Source: Pegoplata infirma (taxonomy: Eukaryota > Arthropoda > Insecta > Diptera > Anthomyiidae). From it: a DNA stretch of 64,000 nucleotides. The notes below the pieces were generated by a model. That model was not told the DNA's origin, made no database searches, and saw only the letters and a list, made by a program, of their open reading frames with translations. A program made the position numbers and the translations under genes. Every line of letters starts with the position of its first letter. Within the stretch, counting starts at the first letter, position 1. The stretch covers positions 38,820,518 to 38,884,517 of the forward strand of contig OY992539.1 of NCBI GenBank assembly GCA_963921195.1, in the 5' to 3' direction. Below are positions 34,993 through 46,284 of the stretch, piece after piece.

Positions 34993-36648
34993 TGGGGAAT
35001 TCCATGTCAAATCGGACATTTTGAATTTTTTTTTTTAGATTTTCCCAAGTTGCTTACAGTTTTTAGTACCCTTTGAAAACTGCTTCGTGGAATAGATAAC
35101 GAATTTTTAAAAATTGGTAGTTTGTTCCTTTACTCAAATTTCTTTTACTCATAACTTCTTTAATAATGGTCCCAATTTCAATTTTTTTTTTCAAAATTTT
35201 TGTTTTTTTACGTACTTTAAAAAAACAAATCCCAAAAAATTCTTAAAAGCGCTCTAGTATGCGATTTTTAAGTTTTAAAATTTAAATCTCATTTTTGAAA
35301 ATGTTTGTACTCTTCGATTTTTTTGAAATTTTTTTGTGTAAAACATCTATCGATTCTACAAATTTTTTGCCCAGGAGGATCGTGGGATAACGATTATTAC
35401 TATTTTTTGAAATTTTTTGAAAAAATTTTATTGAAATTTTCCAATCTTAAAATCATTTCTACTGCTCGAATGGTGCGTCATAGAGGGGTCCTTTATAAGA
35501 CCGAGCCCCATTAGTTTTTTCGTCTTAACGTTTCTTTGGAACAAACTAATTTCCTTTCTCCAATTTCTAATGGGGCTCCCACACAAAACGACATTTTTGA
35601 AAATTTGCTTCAACCGCTCTAACTGCCATAATGTTAGAGCAACAAAATGTATGACCGACCCACAATATCTCCACTCCCTAAGTAGGCTCCCATACAAAAT
35701 TACATTTTTATAAAATTTGCTTCAACTGTTATTTGTATGGGAGCCTACTTAGGGAGTGGAGATATTGCGTAGGTATGTTTTAAAAAAATGTTGTAGGGTA
35801 AAAATAAATGGGGGTCGGTCTCACTAATGACCCCTCTCGGACGCACCATTGGACCGGTAGAAGCTGATTAAATAAAACAAATTTACAAAAAATAAAAAAA
35901 AATTTATGGGGACCGCCTTTACAATTAGAGATAGAGGGTAGGTGTGTTCAGAGAAAATGTTTGGACTAAAAAAATATTGTGGGTCGGTCATACATTTTGT
36001 TGCTCTAAGGGCACTATTAGGGTAGTTACAGCGGTTGGAGCAAATTTTAAAAAATGTCGTTTTGTGTGGGAGCCCCTTAGAAATTGGAGATAGGGTATAA
36101 GTTTGTTCCAAAGAAATGTTAAGACGTAAAAATTAATGGGGGTCGGTCTTATAAATGACCCCTCTATGATTCACCATTTGAGCAGTAAAAATGATTTTAA
36201 GATTGGAAAATTACAATAAATTTTTTTCAAAAAATTAAAAAAAAATGGAAATAATCGTTATCCCGCGATCCCAAAAAATTTGTAGAATCGATAGAAGTTT
36301 TACATAAAACAATTTCAAAAAAATCGAAGAGTACAAACATTTTCAAAAATGAGATTTAAATTTTAAAACTTAAAAATCGCACTAGAGCGCTTTTAAGAAT
36401 TTTTTGAAAAATTTTGAACAAAAAAATTTAAATTTGGACCATTATTGAAGAAGTTAGGAGTAAAAGAAGTTTTGAGTAAAGGAACAAACTACCAATTTTT
36501 AAAAGTTCGATATCTTTTGAAAGGGTCATCAAAAAATCTGAAAATTAAACCACGAAGAAATTTTCAAAGGGTACTAAAAACTGTAAACAAATTGGGAAAA
36601 TCTAAAAAAAAATTTTTCAAAGTGTCCGATTTGACATGGAATGCCCCA
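34993..36648. mobile_element. Foldback element, ~1.66 kb
   Basis: TGGGGAATTCCATGTCAAAT at the left pairs with ATTTGACATGGAATGCCCCA at the right (one mismatch), and the arms remain complementary inward: AATCGGACA, TTTTTAGTACCCTTTGAAA, ATCGATTCTACAAATTTTTT, AGAGGGGTC. Near the middle a second hairpin, ATATCTCCACTCCCTAAGTA with GGCTCCCATAC, pairs with its complement at 35738-35767. Arm units (GGGGGTCGGTCT, GGACCACCTT-like) resemble the tandem block at 15236-15985. Open frames on both strands are arm translations. No transposase. Confidence 0.8.
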
Positions 36649-36699
36649 AATATAAAATTTAGGTTAAAATATAGCGTTTCAGCGCCAACTAGAAACGCT

Positions 36700-37085
36700 A
36701 CGAAGAGTAGAGTATAAAAAACAAGCATAAAAAGTGCTGTCATCCAAATTACAGAGAGGTTCAAGTACTTTAACTTTAGAGTTTTCAGGGTGGGAAGTAA
36801 GAAAGAGGTCAATAGTGTTCCGCGAATGCCCCTTCAATACATGTATTGAGTGTCGGCTCATTCACTAGTTGCGCTAGGTCATTATGCGCTGCGATAAGTT
36901 CACCATATTGTCCTTTGGAGTTGTATGGCTCTAATGGCAAATTCAGGAAGAGTTGTAAATATAAGAATATCACCAGCAAGTACAGTTTCAGTTGTGAAGG
37001 TTCGCAAAAATAGCTTTTTCCGTCCAACTATGACTTTCAGTTTAAAAATAAGAAAATGCCCAGAGATGTCAAATAGAACAGGAAA
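36700..37085 (-). pseudogene. Non-LTR retrotransposon endonuclease (APE) relic
   Basis: The minus strand encodes, across three frames, GHFLIFKLKVIVGRKKLFLR, then PLEPYNSKGQYGELIAAHND and LAQLVNEPTLNTCIEGAFAE, then GHSRNTIDLFLTSHPENSKV with KVLEPLCNLDDSTF. The NEPT...H..NTIDLFLTS..L.N.D series is the C-terminal part of the apurinic-type endonuclease of Jockey-superfamily elements (the last blocks normally read N-T-LDL and S-DH). Here SDH has become LDD, a change at an expected catalytic/metal site, and the frame breaks twice. It lies directly beside a foldback element. Confidence 0.75.
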
Positions 37086-37089
37086 CAAT

Positions 37090-37748
37090 TTTGATTTCTA
37101 AAAATTCATCAAGAATCTGTTCTATAATTTGTTTTTTGCAATATTTTTTAACCCTGAAATCTTCTTAGTTTTTCACTAAAATTGTTCTTAATTTAAATCC
37201 CTTCTCTTTCAAATTTCCATATTTTTATAAAATAGTTGCCACCCTAATTTACATACAATTACAACAACATTGTGTGGCACGATTTACTTTTTTTCATGAT
37301 TGAGCTCAACAATATGTACAAATACAACCAAATCATCACACAAACACACTCATACCATTATTCTTCTTTTATAGTATTTGTGTGTGTGTGTGTGTGTTGC
37401 AAAAACATTTTTTTAAATGAAAAGATACTCTTTAGCCTGGCTTCATAATGCATCAACAGCAGAAAAAAAATGGCATAAAAAAAAATATTATAAATTGTGC
37501 AGTAGAAAACCTTTAAATGTCTGTCTGTCTAATGTATGAAAAAAGAAAAGTTGGCAAATTTTATGAGTTCAACATATTCATTACTAGGTTGTGTTTGTTG
37601 TAAGCGTGTGCGAAATAAATGTAACAAAAAAAAAATAAATATTTAAAGAAATCAATATCAGCAAAATTAAATCAATAGTTTAATACTTTAAGTTATAGTT
37701 TTTGGAGAAGGATTTACAACAAAATAAAGTGCAGATAGGAAAGTAGGT
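37090..37748. other. No gene; short GT microsatellite
   Basis: AT-rich sequence with a (GT)n tract at about 37380-37398. Nothing else supported. Confidence 0.5.
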
Positions 37749-37756
37749 TTAAACAG

Positions 37757-38500
37757 TAGGGTGGGGCGATTTGAACATCTTAATGGGCGCTTCGCGTTTC
37801 TGATTCTTGGGATTGTACTGAGCAAAAAAGTCCACCATACGTCTAAGGTGAAAATCGAGCTTCCAATTTTTGACTTGCAGTTTTTTCTCAGACTTTATTT
37901 TTTTTTTGGAAAATTTTCAAATTTTGTTGGTCTCATATTTCGAAAACTATTTGAAATTTTGACTTATTTTCAAAAGTAAAGTAGTACATCGCAAAAGCAA
38001 TGGAACGCTCCTTCAGGCAGTTTTGGTCTTGTGAAAGTTCAAAAATTTCACAAGGCCAAAACTGCCTGAAGGAGCATTCCAATGCTTTTGCGATGTGCTA
38101 GAGAGTTCTTAACTATTGTCTTGGCTACAATTTTTGTCTTAGTATTGGATCGAAAATATCAATGGTTTGGCTGTTATAGGCCAAATTTCAAATTTTTTAC
38201 CATGAAAACGAAGATTTTTCTAAGTAATATGTTCAGAGAAATTGTAGCCCGAGACAATAGCTACAACTTTACTTTTGAAAATAAGTCAAAATTTCAAATA
38301 GTTTACCAAATATGGGACCACAAAAACTTGCAAATTGTCCAACAAAATAAAGTCTGAGAGAAAACTGCAAGTCATAGATTGGAAGCCCGATTTTCACCGT
38401 AGACGTATGGTGGACTTTTTTGCTCAGTACAATCCCAAGAATCAGAAACGCGAAGCGTACACTAATATTTTTTTCCTTCCATACTAATCGCCCCACCCTA
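37757..38500. mobile_element. hAT-like foldback element, 744 bp
   Basis: Starts TAGGGTGGGGCGAT and ends ATCGCCCCACCCTA; the exact 8-bp duplication TTAAACAG flanks it (37749-37756 and 38501-38508). Long arms share CGCTTCGCGTTTCTGATTCT and AAAAAAGTCCACCATACGTC with their complements. In the centre, 37987-38096 forms a separate strong hairpin with GGCAGTTTTGG and CCTTCAGG motifs. TAGGG ends plus 8-bp duplication indicate hAT. The unpaired TTGAACATCTTAATGG on the left end versus a longer tract on the right shows some arm divergence. No ORF. Confidence 0.88.
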
Positions 38501-38760
38501 TTAAACAGTGTTAACATAGTTAAATGTTTTATATAAATTTTAATTTTACTCTAATAGCAAAACATTTTGTTAGATTAAGTAAGATAGGAGCACATTCGCC
38601 AGTGGGCACATTCGTCATCCCCACTTATCCCTAAAACTAAGAGAGGTATTAAATTGTAGATTTTGTAATATTTTTTTGATTTTGTGAATTAAAAATATAT
38701 TGTTCACTGCAATGAGTTTGTTTTAATAAGTCTTTATAAAGTGTAAAAAAATATATATTG

Positions 38761-38890
38761 GTATGGGGCAGATTTGCCGGCGAATGTACCCCATGGGGCA
38801 CATTTGCCGCTGACAAAAGTACCACATGAGGTACATTCGTCGTTTGCGAAAGTGCCCCATGGGGTTGATTCGCCGATGACGGGATTGAAA
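38761..38890 (-). repeat. GC-rich ~33-bp minisatellite (11-residue open repeat)
   Basis: Four diverged units built on CCCCATGGGGCACATTTGCC and spaced 33 bp apart; one extra partial unit lies at 38915-38936, and CACATTCGCCAGTGGGCACA at 38590-38610 is similar. On the minus strand the repeat is open in one frame with 11-residue units of the form NVPHGxxSPAN. It is markedly more GC-rich than its surroundings. The period being a multiple of three may be chance. I do not recognise it. Confidence 0.55.
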
Positions 38891-38953
38891 TTCCACTTAA
38901 GATAGGGTAGTTGGCCGGCGAATGTGCCCCATGAGGATTGTAATTTTTTGTTT

Positions 38954-40074
38954 TTATACCCTCCACTCTAGTGATAGAGGGTATATATAAGTTTGTCATT
39001 CCGTTTGCAACACCTCGAAATATTGGTCTAAGACCCCATAAAGAATTCATGATCCTCGGTCGATTTAAGACGATCTAGCGATGTTCGTCCGTCCATTCGT
39101 CCATCCGTCTGTCCGTCTATCTGTTGAAAACACGCTAACTTTTGAAAGACTTTACGGATGCTCATAAAGTTTGGCATATATGTTGGGTATTTACCTGGTC
39201 AGGTTGGTATTGCAATCCAGCGAAATCGGTCCAGTGGTTCAAAAGTTATGAGCAAAATACTGAGTTTCGGCAAGGGTTTTTAATGAATTTACGAGATAAA
39301 AAAACACGCTTACTTTCGAAAGGCAATTCTGAAGGTGCTAAAGTGTGACATATATATTTGCCGTTCCTCTGGTCCGGTTCATTTTAAATTTCAGCCAAAT
39401 CGGTCTGGTCGTTCTAAAGTTATTAGCAAAAATTTCAGATTAGTTTCACCTTAAAATCATATCGCTCATTTACTTGTATAGTGTCACAACTCAAAATATG
39501 TCGTTTTTGGGTAAACCATACAGAATTATTTGTTATATTCAGCTTTATATTGTGTCAAAAATTCGTATTAATATCTTCTAACCCACCGTTTGAGAATAGA
39601 ACACGCCATTATAACATTTTCTATGTACGAGCTTTTTGAAATGTAAAACAAGTTTCAATTGTAAACTTTAAACAGGTTTTCTCTAAAATCAAACATTTTG
39701 CGTTATGACACTATACAAGTAAATGAGCGATATGTTGAAAACCCGTTAAACATGTTTTAAAAACATTGGTAAGTCACAAAAATATTTTGCAAGGTATTTT
39801 TGTCACTCAAAAATATTTTTACACTAAAACAAAAAAAAAAAAAATACACTCAAAAAAAATTTTACACTCAAAAAAAGTTTACACTCAAAAAAAAAATTAG
39901 TAAATTATTTTTTTTTTCAAAAATTACTAAAAAAAAGTTTTTTTACACAAAATAAAATATTTTTTATCAAAAATGTTATTTTTTTCACGTTAGAAAATTT
40001 ACTATCACTTAAAAAGGGCATTGTGGAGGGTATTCATAGATTCGGCCAAGTCGAATTTAACTTTTCTTCTTGTT
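38954..40074 (+). mobile_element. Helentron-like family A copy with nested MITE
   Basis: TATACCCTCCACTCTAGTGA start, GTCCGTCCATTCGTCC tract, AAACACGCTAACTTTTGAAA, the ACTCAAAAAAA minisatellite at 39795-39990 and the GTGGAGGGTATTCATAGATT/ACTTTTCTTCTTGTT end. Comparison with 10528-11500 shows it is interrupted only by the TA-flanked MITE at 39462-39730. Confidence 0.8.
39462..39730. mobile_element. TA-flanked MITE (269 bp), copy 2
   Basis: TCGCTCATTTACTTGTATAG ends, TA on both sides, same interior as 30770-31039 (ACACGCC, TTTTCTATGTAC motifs in inverse). Because the host A element is known from another copy, the empty site can be inferred and confirms insertion at TA. Confidence 0.88.
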
Positions 40075-40886
40075 TATAACTGTTGGTAATGGAACACAAT
40101 TGGTTAAGTGGCGGAATAAATTATTTCAAAATCGATTCTATGTAACAAAAATTTTTGCCGGGGTAATACTTTCATTGAATTTCTCTACTCTCACTTACAG
40201 AAAATGCTGTGAAAATATATTATCTTAAACTAAAATCATAAAAACAATTTTATTATGTTATAATTTTAAATTATATATGTACATATATTAAAGACGGACT
40301 TTACAGTCTGCACTTAAGTTTTAACTCAAACTTTAGCAATAGAGTTTTCAACAGATTTGCACAATTTTAATTTTTGTCACAGGACATTTTTAAAAGCGGA
40401 AATGAGTGTTTTTTTATCTCAGACACTAAAGTGTAGATGAAAACTTAAATGCTAACGGTAAAATCCAATCTTAATAAATCTTTGCCAGTTTTAATTTTAA
40501 TAATGCATAATTAAATTTTGTTTTTATCAACAAATATAATCTTGAACACTAACAAAAAAAATCTTCTGTTAAATCCTTCAACAAACAACTGTTTTTTGTT
40601 GTTATTTATCCTGTTGCAATAACAGCAAAGACAACCCCTTTTTTTGTGTAAATCCCCCTATAAAATGCTCAACATTAAATTCCGGTATAACCTCATGTCA
40701 CTTAGCCCGCATATGAATTCACAACTTTTTTGTGTTGATTTTTTTGTTTTGTAAGTAAAAGTAACATTTTTATACAACAAAACTTCCTGCACTTTTTATT
40801 TAAACTCTGGAGAAATTCCCAGCATTTTGTTAAAATAAAAACAAACACAATGTTTTTTTACAAAAATAAAGTTTTTCACTATTTTT

Positions 40887-41265
40887 ATACCCTTTAGTTA
40901 GTGATAGAGGGTATATAAAAGTTTGTCATTCCGTATGTAACAACACGAAATATCGGTCTCGGACCCCATAAAGTATATGTAGCAAAAGCAGAAAATTTTC
41001 GCAATGTTTTTTTTACTCATTTACTCATTTACCACATTAACAGCTCTTTTGGTTTGAAATGCATCTTACCTTTCACAGACAGACAGATCCGATTTTGCAC
41101 TTTTAACAAATTTACTGCATCTTGCTTTCCACAGAGAGATGGATGGATGGATGTAGCATGAATGTCTCAGAAACCATCACGGATTAATGATATATAAATT
41201 TTATAGGGTTCTCGACTGATATTTTAACTCGTTTTGCTTGGAATGGATATAACATTACTTTTTCT
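40887..41265. mobile_element. Two family A 5' fragments, head to head
   Basis: 40887-41007 reads TATACCCTTTAGTTAGTGAT, GTTTGTCATTCCGTATGTAA and TCGGTCTCGGACCCC in the A direction. 41120-41265 reads GATGGATGGATG, GAATGTCTCAGAAACC and GGGTTCTCGACTGATATTTT, the A sequence in reverse. Both are degraded. Confidence 0.6.
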
Positions 41266-41274
41266 AAAAAACAT

Positions 41275-41530
41275 TGCCTTGGCACATATTTTTAGTAAAA
41301 CATTATCATGATTTAGTATTTTTGACGAGATCTTGACGAGAACGAAAAACGTGTCGACTAAGTCGTGCAAAAAATGACCAACATAAATAAATTTGAAATA
41401 AAAAACAAATTTTCTTGAAAACTATTCGATGAGAATATTATGGTGTAATTAGTAAAGAAAAATTACCTCGAGCTGGAATAATCCTACTCAAAATATAATA
41501 TTTAAAGATCCAATAAAACAATTTTCATTT
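41275..41530 (-). repeat. Diverged fragment of the 540-bp repeat family
   Basis: GACGAGAACGAAAAACGTGT, AATGACCAACATAAATAAAT, GAGAATATTATGGT and CCTCGAGCTGGAATAA match the inverted arm of the array in order with numerous changes. Confidence 0.75.
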
Positions 41531-41539
41531 TTTAATAAA

Positions 41540-41910
41540 AACACTGTTGTCGAATTTGGCAGTTTTTTCGAGATGTTCACCTCATTGGTAAAGTTAATTC
41601 AAGTGCGCTGAATTCAATGGGTTAGTGGTTTTTCGAAGTTAGCACTCGTACTCGATATTTAAAATTTTGCTGCTCAAGTACAATTACAACAATATCTCTG
41701 GTCTTTTGCAAATAAATTTTAAATTTAAGCCATTTTAACTCTGCTGAATTAACACAACAATCCATGGTTTTGTGTTTTTTTTACCGAAACATATTTTTGT
41801 TCGCAAAAAATCAATTTTTTGTGAAAAATTTAGTTTAATAAAATTCTTTTTTGGGTTGATTAGAATTTACAACACCCATCTGATAAAGCTAGTTCGTTCA
41901 CACTACACAC
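41540..41910 (+). mobile_element. Degraded member of the CACTGT/TTCGCG family
   Basis: AACACTGTTGTCGAATTTGG and later ATCTGATAAAGCTAGTTCGT correspond to both ends of an arm of the element at 62784-63756. The TTCGCG-rich interior is mostly lost. A further scrap lies at 43020-43060. Confidence 0.55.
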
Positions 41911-41999
41911 AAAAAATTTTAGAGAAAAAAATTTTAATTAAAAATTTTAAAAAGTTCAATTTTGTTTTTAATCATTTTTTTAATTGATATAATTACATT

Positions 42000-43052
42000 T
42001 TTTAATTGATTTAAAAAATTTCAGTAAATTGAGAATAAGTGCACTTTTGCGATATTAAACTGTTACAAATTTTAGTAATTAATACTATCACTTTCGTGAT
42101 AGGTGCAAACTCAATTAAGAAAGTAATTGATATAATCATTTTATATACTCATTTTAATTTTTTTGTGTGTAAATCTTATGGTGATATTACCCAGGCAGAA
42201 ACTGCCAACCGTTCCAAAGAAAAAGTCTCGGCAAAGCACTTTATTTTTTGTGTAGAAGGTAGTATGAATTCAAAAAAGTTGTTTTCCAAGCGCTTTGCCA
42301 ATGTTTTTCTATTTAAATCCGTTAAAAGTATACATTTTTTATTAAAATTTGTTAATTTTCATACCATCTGGAATATTTTTTATTTCCCTGCAGGATAAGT
42401 GGCCGGTCCTTGATAGTTTTCATAATGTGCCACTTATACACAATGACCCACATATTACAAACTTGACACCTTTTATATAAAAACACCTGTTTCTTTCGTG
42501 AGGAAGTGTCTTAAACTCCGAATACATCACCCTTAAACTCCGGTCCAATACACCACTTTTTTTCGGGACTTTTCCAAGTTTTTTCCTAAAAGCAATTTTA
42601 ATAAATTTTTTATTCCAAAACGCAAAGAAAGCTGCAAACAAATTTTTACCCGGACTTAGAAAATTGTTCAAAGTTTGTTCAACATTTTTTTATCCTAATA
42701 AATGAGTCAAAAAATTTTTTATCCTAATTTAATAAATTTCTATGTTCAAATAAACAACAAAAAAAGTTGTGTCTTATGGACTTATGTATACAATTTAGAT
42801 ACGTCCCATTTTTTGGTTCTAAAAGTGCTATAATATGTAGTACCATAGTTTTTGTTTTTAAAGCGCTTTAAAATAGCAACGGCATACCGTTTACCGTGGT
42901 TATCATTTTGGACGCTGGGAGAGTACTAAACTGTGATGCTTTCCCAGCACACAAGCGACCATAAATGGTACTTTGCCAGCGCTCTCCCGTTCGTATTTTT
43001 CTGCCTGGGTAGTTTTGTTTTCAAAGTTAGCGTTTCCGTTAGCGATATTCAC
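42000..43052. other. No recognisable gene
   Basis: AT-rich. The open frame 42039-42398 (119 codons) and that at 42420-42671 have no motif and no repeat partner; I regard them as chance. A CCCAGCACACAAGCG/ AGCGCTCTCCC patch at 42910-43010 looks like old repeat DNA. Confidence 0.4.
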
Positions 43053-43074
43053 GAAAAATTTTTTTATTAAATTT

Positions 43075-43190
43075 TGTCAAAAGGTAGATACAATCGGTCC
43101 ATGTTTGAACTTGGGACCCATTTTCCGGGAAACTCTGGTGTAGGGTATTATAAAGTCTGTCTTGACCGACTATAATTTTCTTACTTGTTT
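43075..43190 (+). mobile_element. Family B 3' end
   Basis: GTCCATGTTTGAACTTGGGA, GGGAAACTCTGGTGTAGGGT, the short hairpin around AGTCTGTCTTGACCGACT and the tail TTTTCTTACTTGTTT match the last 120 bp of other B copies. Confidence 0.8.
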
Positions 43191-44289
43191 TTTGTTGCTG
43201 TTTGAGTATAAAGTTTCTTAGCATTTTGCTTGGATGCGTTGGAAAATCTTTTAAGCTAAAATATATTTTACTGTTTTTTATACTTTACAAATTTTGTTTT
43301 CTTTTTTTTCACACCGATCCCAAAAGGTAGATAAAGAAAACACTTGATAGCAAAAATATTAGAGGAAACCTCAGAAAAAAACTATAGTTTTAAAATAAAT
43401 AGCATTTGAAACCAATGACAAATTGTTCAATGGTCATGACTAACCAATAATTTCTTATTGTTAGTGCAGTTATGCAAGGCAAAAACCAACTAATAACGGT
43501 AATGGTATTCGAAATTATTTAATTTCGGTATTGGTAACTGTACATCGATCGATCCAATGTTACCAAATTGTTGACATTTTATTTGAAATCTCTATTAACT
43601 ATTACGCAGTTGAGAAATTAACGTACTCTTAAATCCTTGGTCTCGTAATACTGCTCTACCTTTCTAACTTTCTTAAAAAAATCATAAAACTTAAACATCT
43701 TTAATTTTGGGGACCCTAAAGAAAACACCCTAAAGTACTAAGGGAATAACAAAAAAAATCTTGAAATAAAAAAACACATTCATTTAATTTAAATGTTGCA
43801 TGTTTTAAACATAAAAAAATTATGAATAATACCAAAAACAAAAAAAAAACATGCAACAGTTCTTCTTAAAGTTTTACAGCAAAAAAAACTTTTTAATTTA
43901 CATAGAAAAGGGAGATGGAGAAGTTTTTATGGGGGCCAGTAGTAGAAAGACAAGAAAGGGGGGATAAGAGAGTTTGTTTTGTAGCCTCAAGTTAAAATTT
44001 AATTGCTTAGTATACAATTGTTAAGGAATCTCAAGTGTTACATTATTCCCTAAAGGGTTTTAAAAGGACATTACTTTAAGTGTTTCATATATCATAGAGT
44101 TTCTTTTTTTTTTAAACCAACAATAGGGTAAAATAGGGGTAATATTCTGCTATAATTAAGGGGAAATTGTAGGGAACTAATTTAGAATATATTTATACAT
44201 TAAACTTACAAGGGAGGTCTGTTTAAAGGCATCCGCCGATTTGGGGGCACCTTCCACACCACAATAAATGTTTACAAACTACACTTTTG
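43191..44289. other. No recognisable gene
   Basis: AT-rich spacer; a purine-rich patch (AGGGAGATGGAGAAG, GAAAGGGGGGATAAGAG) at 43908-43970. No coding or repeat signal I can assign. Confidence 0.5.
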
Positions 44290-44700
44290 AACAAATTTAT
44301 AGAAATTCGCACTCCCATGAATCAGAATACATGAATAAATAGATTTTGACCTCCTGATTCCAAATCTGCCTTCCAATTTTTTCTATCACGTAAGGTTTAT
44401 AAGATATTCGCGTTTGAATATTGAAAAATACGCAAATTGAGCACTTTTTGGGTCTCAACTGTAACTTATTCTTAAGTTTCTCACACAAAATATGACTAGA
44501 TTTTGTATAAATGGTACCTCTTGATTCCAAATCTGTCATCCAAATTTTTCTAGCGCATGCGTTTATGAAATATTGGCCTTTGAAAAACTAAAAGTCCACT
44601 GTCACGCACTTATATTCTTTAAAAATTGGACTTATATTCCTTAAAGATTTGGAATCAGGAGACCAAAATCTATAAGGACCAGTTAGACATTTCACTGGGA
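44290..44700. repeat. Diverged tandem plus inverted repeat
   Basis: CTCCTGATTCCAAATCTGCC with the following CCAATTTTTTCTATC recurs about 165 bp later as CTCTTGATTCCAAATCTGTC with CCAAATTTTTCTAGC. GATTTGGAATCAGGAG at 44641-44656 is the inverse of the same motif. Probably an unclassified TIR element with internal duplication. Confidence 0.6.
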
Positions 44701-44734
44701 GATTTTTGGTTGCGACCAGTGTTATTTTATTATT

Positions 44735-44920
44735 CAAATTCTATATTCAAATTCTGATTAATTTTGATTAAAAAATAAAAATTGTTTTTATTCGACCTTT
44801 AAAATATTATATTTTGACTAGGTTTATTCTAGCTCGAGTTCATTATTTTCTTTACTAAATAAAGCTATGATATTCTCATAGAATAATTTTACAAAACAAA
44901 GATTTAAAACAAGTGAGAGT
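44735..44920 (+). repeat. Diverged fragment of the 540-bp repeat family
   Basis: TTCAAATTCTGATTAATTTT, TTATTCGACCTTTAAAATAT, TCTAGCTCGAG and GATATTCTCATAGAATAATT follow the forward arm order at 26802 onward. It lies about 110 bp upstream of an A'-type segment (45030-45300), the same neighbours as at the array. Confidence 0.8.
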
Positions 44921-45029
44921 GTTTAATTAGGCTTTACTGAATATTTTATGCCCTAGAAAATATTAAAAAAAATATGATGGGATATGATGTCCAATGCAGC
45001 AAATGTTTAAGACTTATTTACAGTTTTTT

Positions 45030-45300
45030 CACCCTTTAATAATACAAATTTTATCATTATTTTTTATAACCACGCCCCAAAAGGGGGCTAACTGAAAAAA
45101 TTACATTTTCATTTTATAATCCTCTTGGGCCCAAGTGCGGGTTAATGAACTTCTTGTGGCATAAATGTATAATTTTTTGAACAAATGAACAATTTTTTCA
45201 TTATTTAAATTAATATTTAAATTAATAACAACGCCCACAAAAGGGGCGTTGTTATCACGGGGGACTTTTTCCCCTAATCCGCTTTTGAACAAAACATCAT
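45030..45300 (-). mobile_element. A'-type Helentron-like fragment
   Basis: ATAACCACGCCCCAAAAGGG, GGGCCCAAGTGCGGGTTAAT and GGGGGACTTTTTCCCC match 29560-29775. Confidence 0.7.
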
Positions 45301-45705
45301 GAAATTTTGAATTTAAATTGTAATTAATAAAAGAAATGTGATTGTATCAAAAAATTTTGAATGTTTTTTAATAGATCCACCGATTCCCAATTTTCTTTCT
45401 CTCTTTGTGCTGCCATGATTTTTATAGATACACACACTGAGGGAAAAAAACATATTTAAATCAAATATGTTCGAGTTTATTTTAAGTATGCTACATATTT
45501 TTGGAAAAATTTTAAATTTTAATATTGTTTTTGATTGATTTTAACATAACATGTTTGTTTTAAAATTGCATACAATATTGATTTAAAATTGATCACTTAA
45601 AATTTAATATGCTGTCATTAAAAGTCGTTAAAAATTTTAAAAATATCTTGTTCAAATATTTGTATTAAAAACAATATTTTTCATGGTTATTTTAAAGTTG
45701 AACAA

Positions 45706-45750
45706 TTTTGTTTTTTGACATTTTGTTTTTTGACATTTTGTTTTTTGACA
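45706..45750 (+). repeat. 15-bp x 3 perfect tandem repeat
   Basis: TTTTGTTTTTTGACA occurs three times in direct succession within the TIR element. Confidence 0.9.
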
Positions 45751-46197
45751 TTTCAAGTTTTTTTTTCAAGAAATATAATAAAGTTGGGCAATTTTATTTT
45801 AAGTAGAACCAATGTTAAAATATTGTTTTATTAAAAAAAGACGTCCATTTTTTCACTTCTCTAGATGTGACGAGTTTTAAGTGAAATTTATTAAATTAAC
45901 TAATATAAAATTAAAATAAAATAAAAAACTAATGTGGAAAAGATAATTATTAACAAAAAAACAAAAATAAAACTGAAAAAGTTAAAAAATAAAGTGAAAA
46001 AAACAGAAAGATATAAAAAAGGAAGTGCTAGAGAATGAGAAGGGGATGTATCTATATAATTGGCAGAAAATGAAGACTTCTCTAGTTTTTCATGTATGGT
46101 ATATAAGTATTAATCTGAATGTGGTTATTTTTTTGTATTTAATTACATTTTTTGTATACAATTATAATTAGATGTAGTGCTACAATTAGGGAAGAAG

Positions 46198-46284
46198 TAC
46201 ATCCAAGGCTTTGGCTTTGATTTTTTTTATGTATAGCGAAAACCAAAGCCATCAAGAAATATTTAAAGCCAAAGCCTTGGATGT
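46198..46284. repeat. Long hairpin around ACATCCAAGGCTTTGGCTTT
   Basis: ACATCCAAGGCTTTGGCTTT near 46199 and AAAGCCAAAGCCTTGGATGT ending near 46283 are exact complements separated by about 45 bases, which themselves hold CCAAAGCC. The sequence is GC-richer than its surroundings. It could be a small hairpin precursor or the centre of the TIR element. Confidence 0.75.

Noticed and set aside
36564..36812. Membrane-like 82-codon frame on the minus strand
   Set aside because: Spans the junction of a foldback arm and the endonuclease relic; the hydrophobic look comes from AT-rich repeat DNA.
42039..42398. 119-codon open frame
   Set aside because: AT-rich low-information translation without family features; no neighbours that support a gene.
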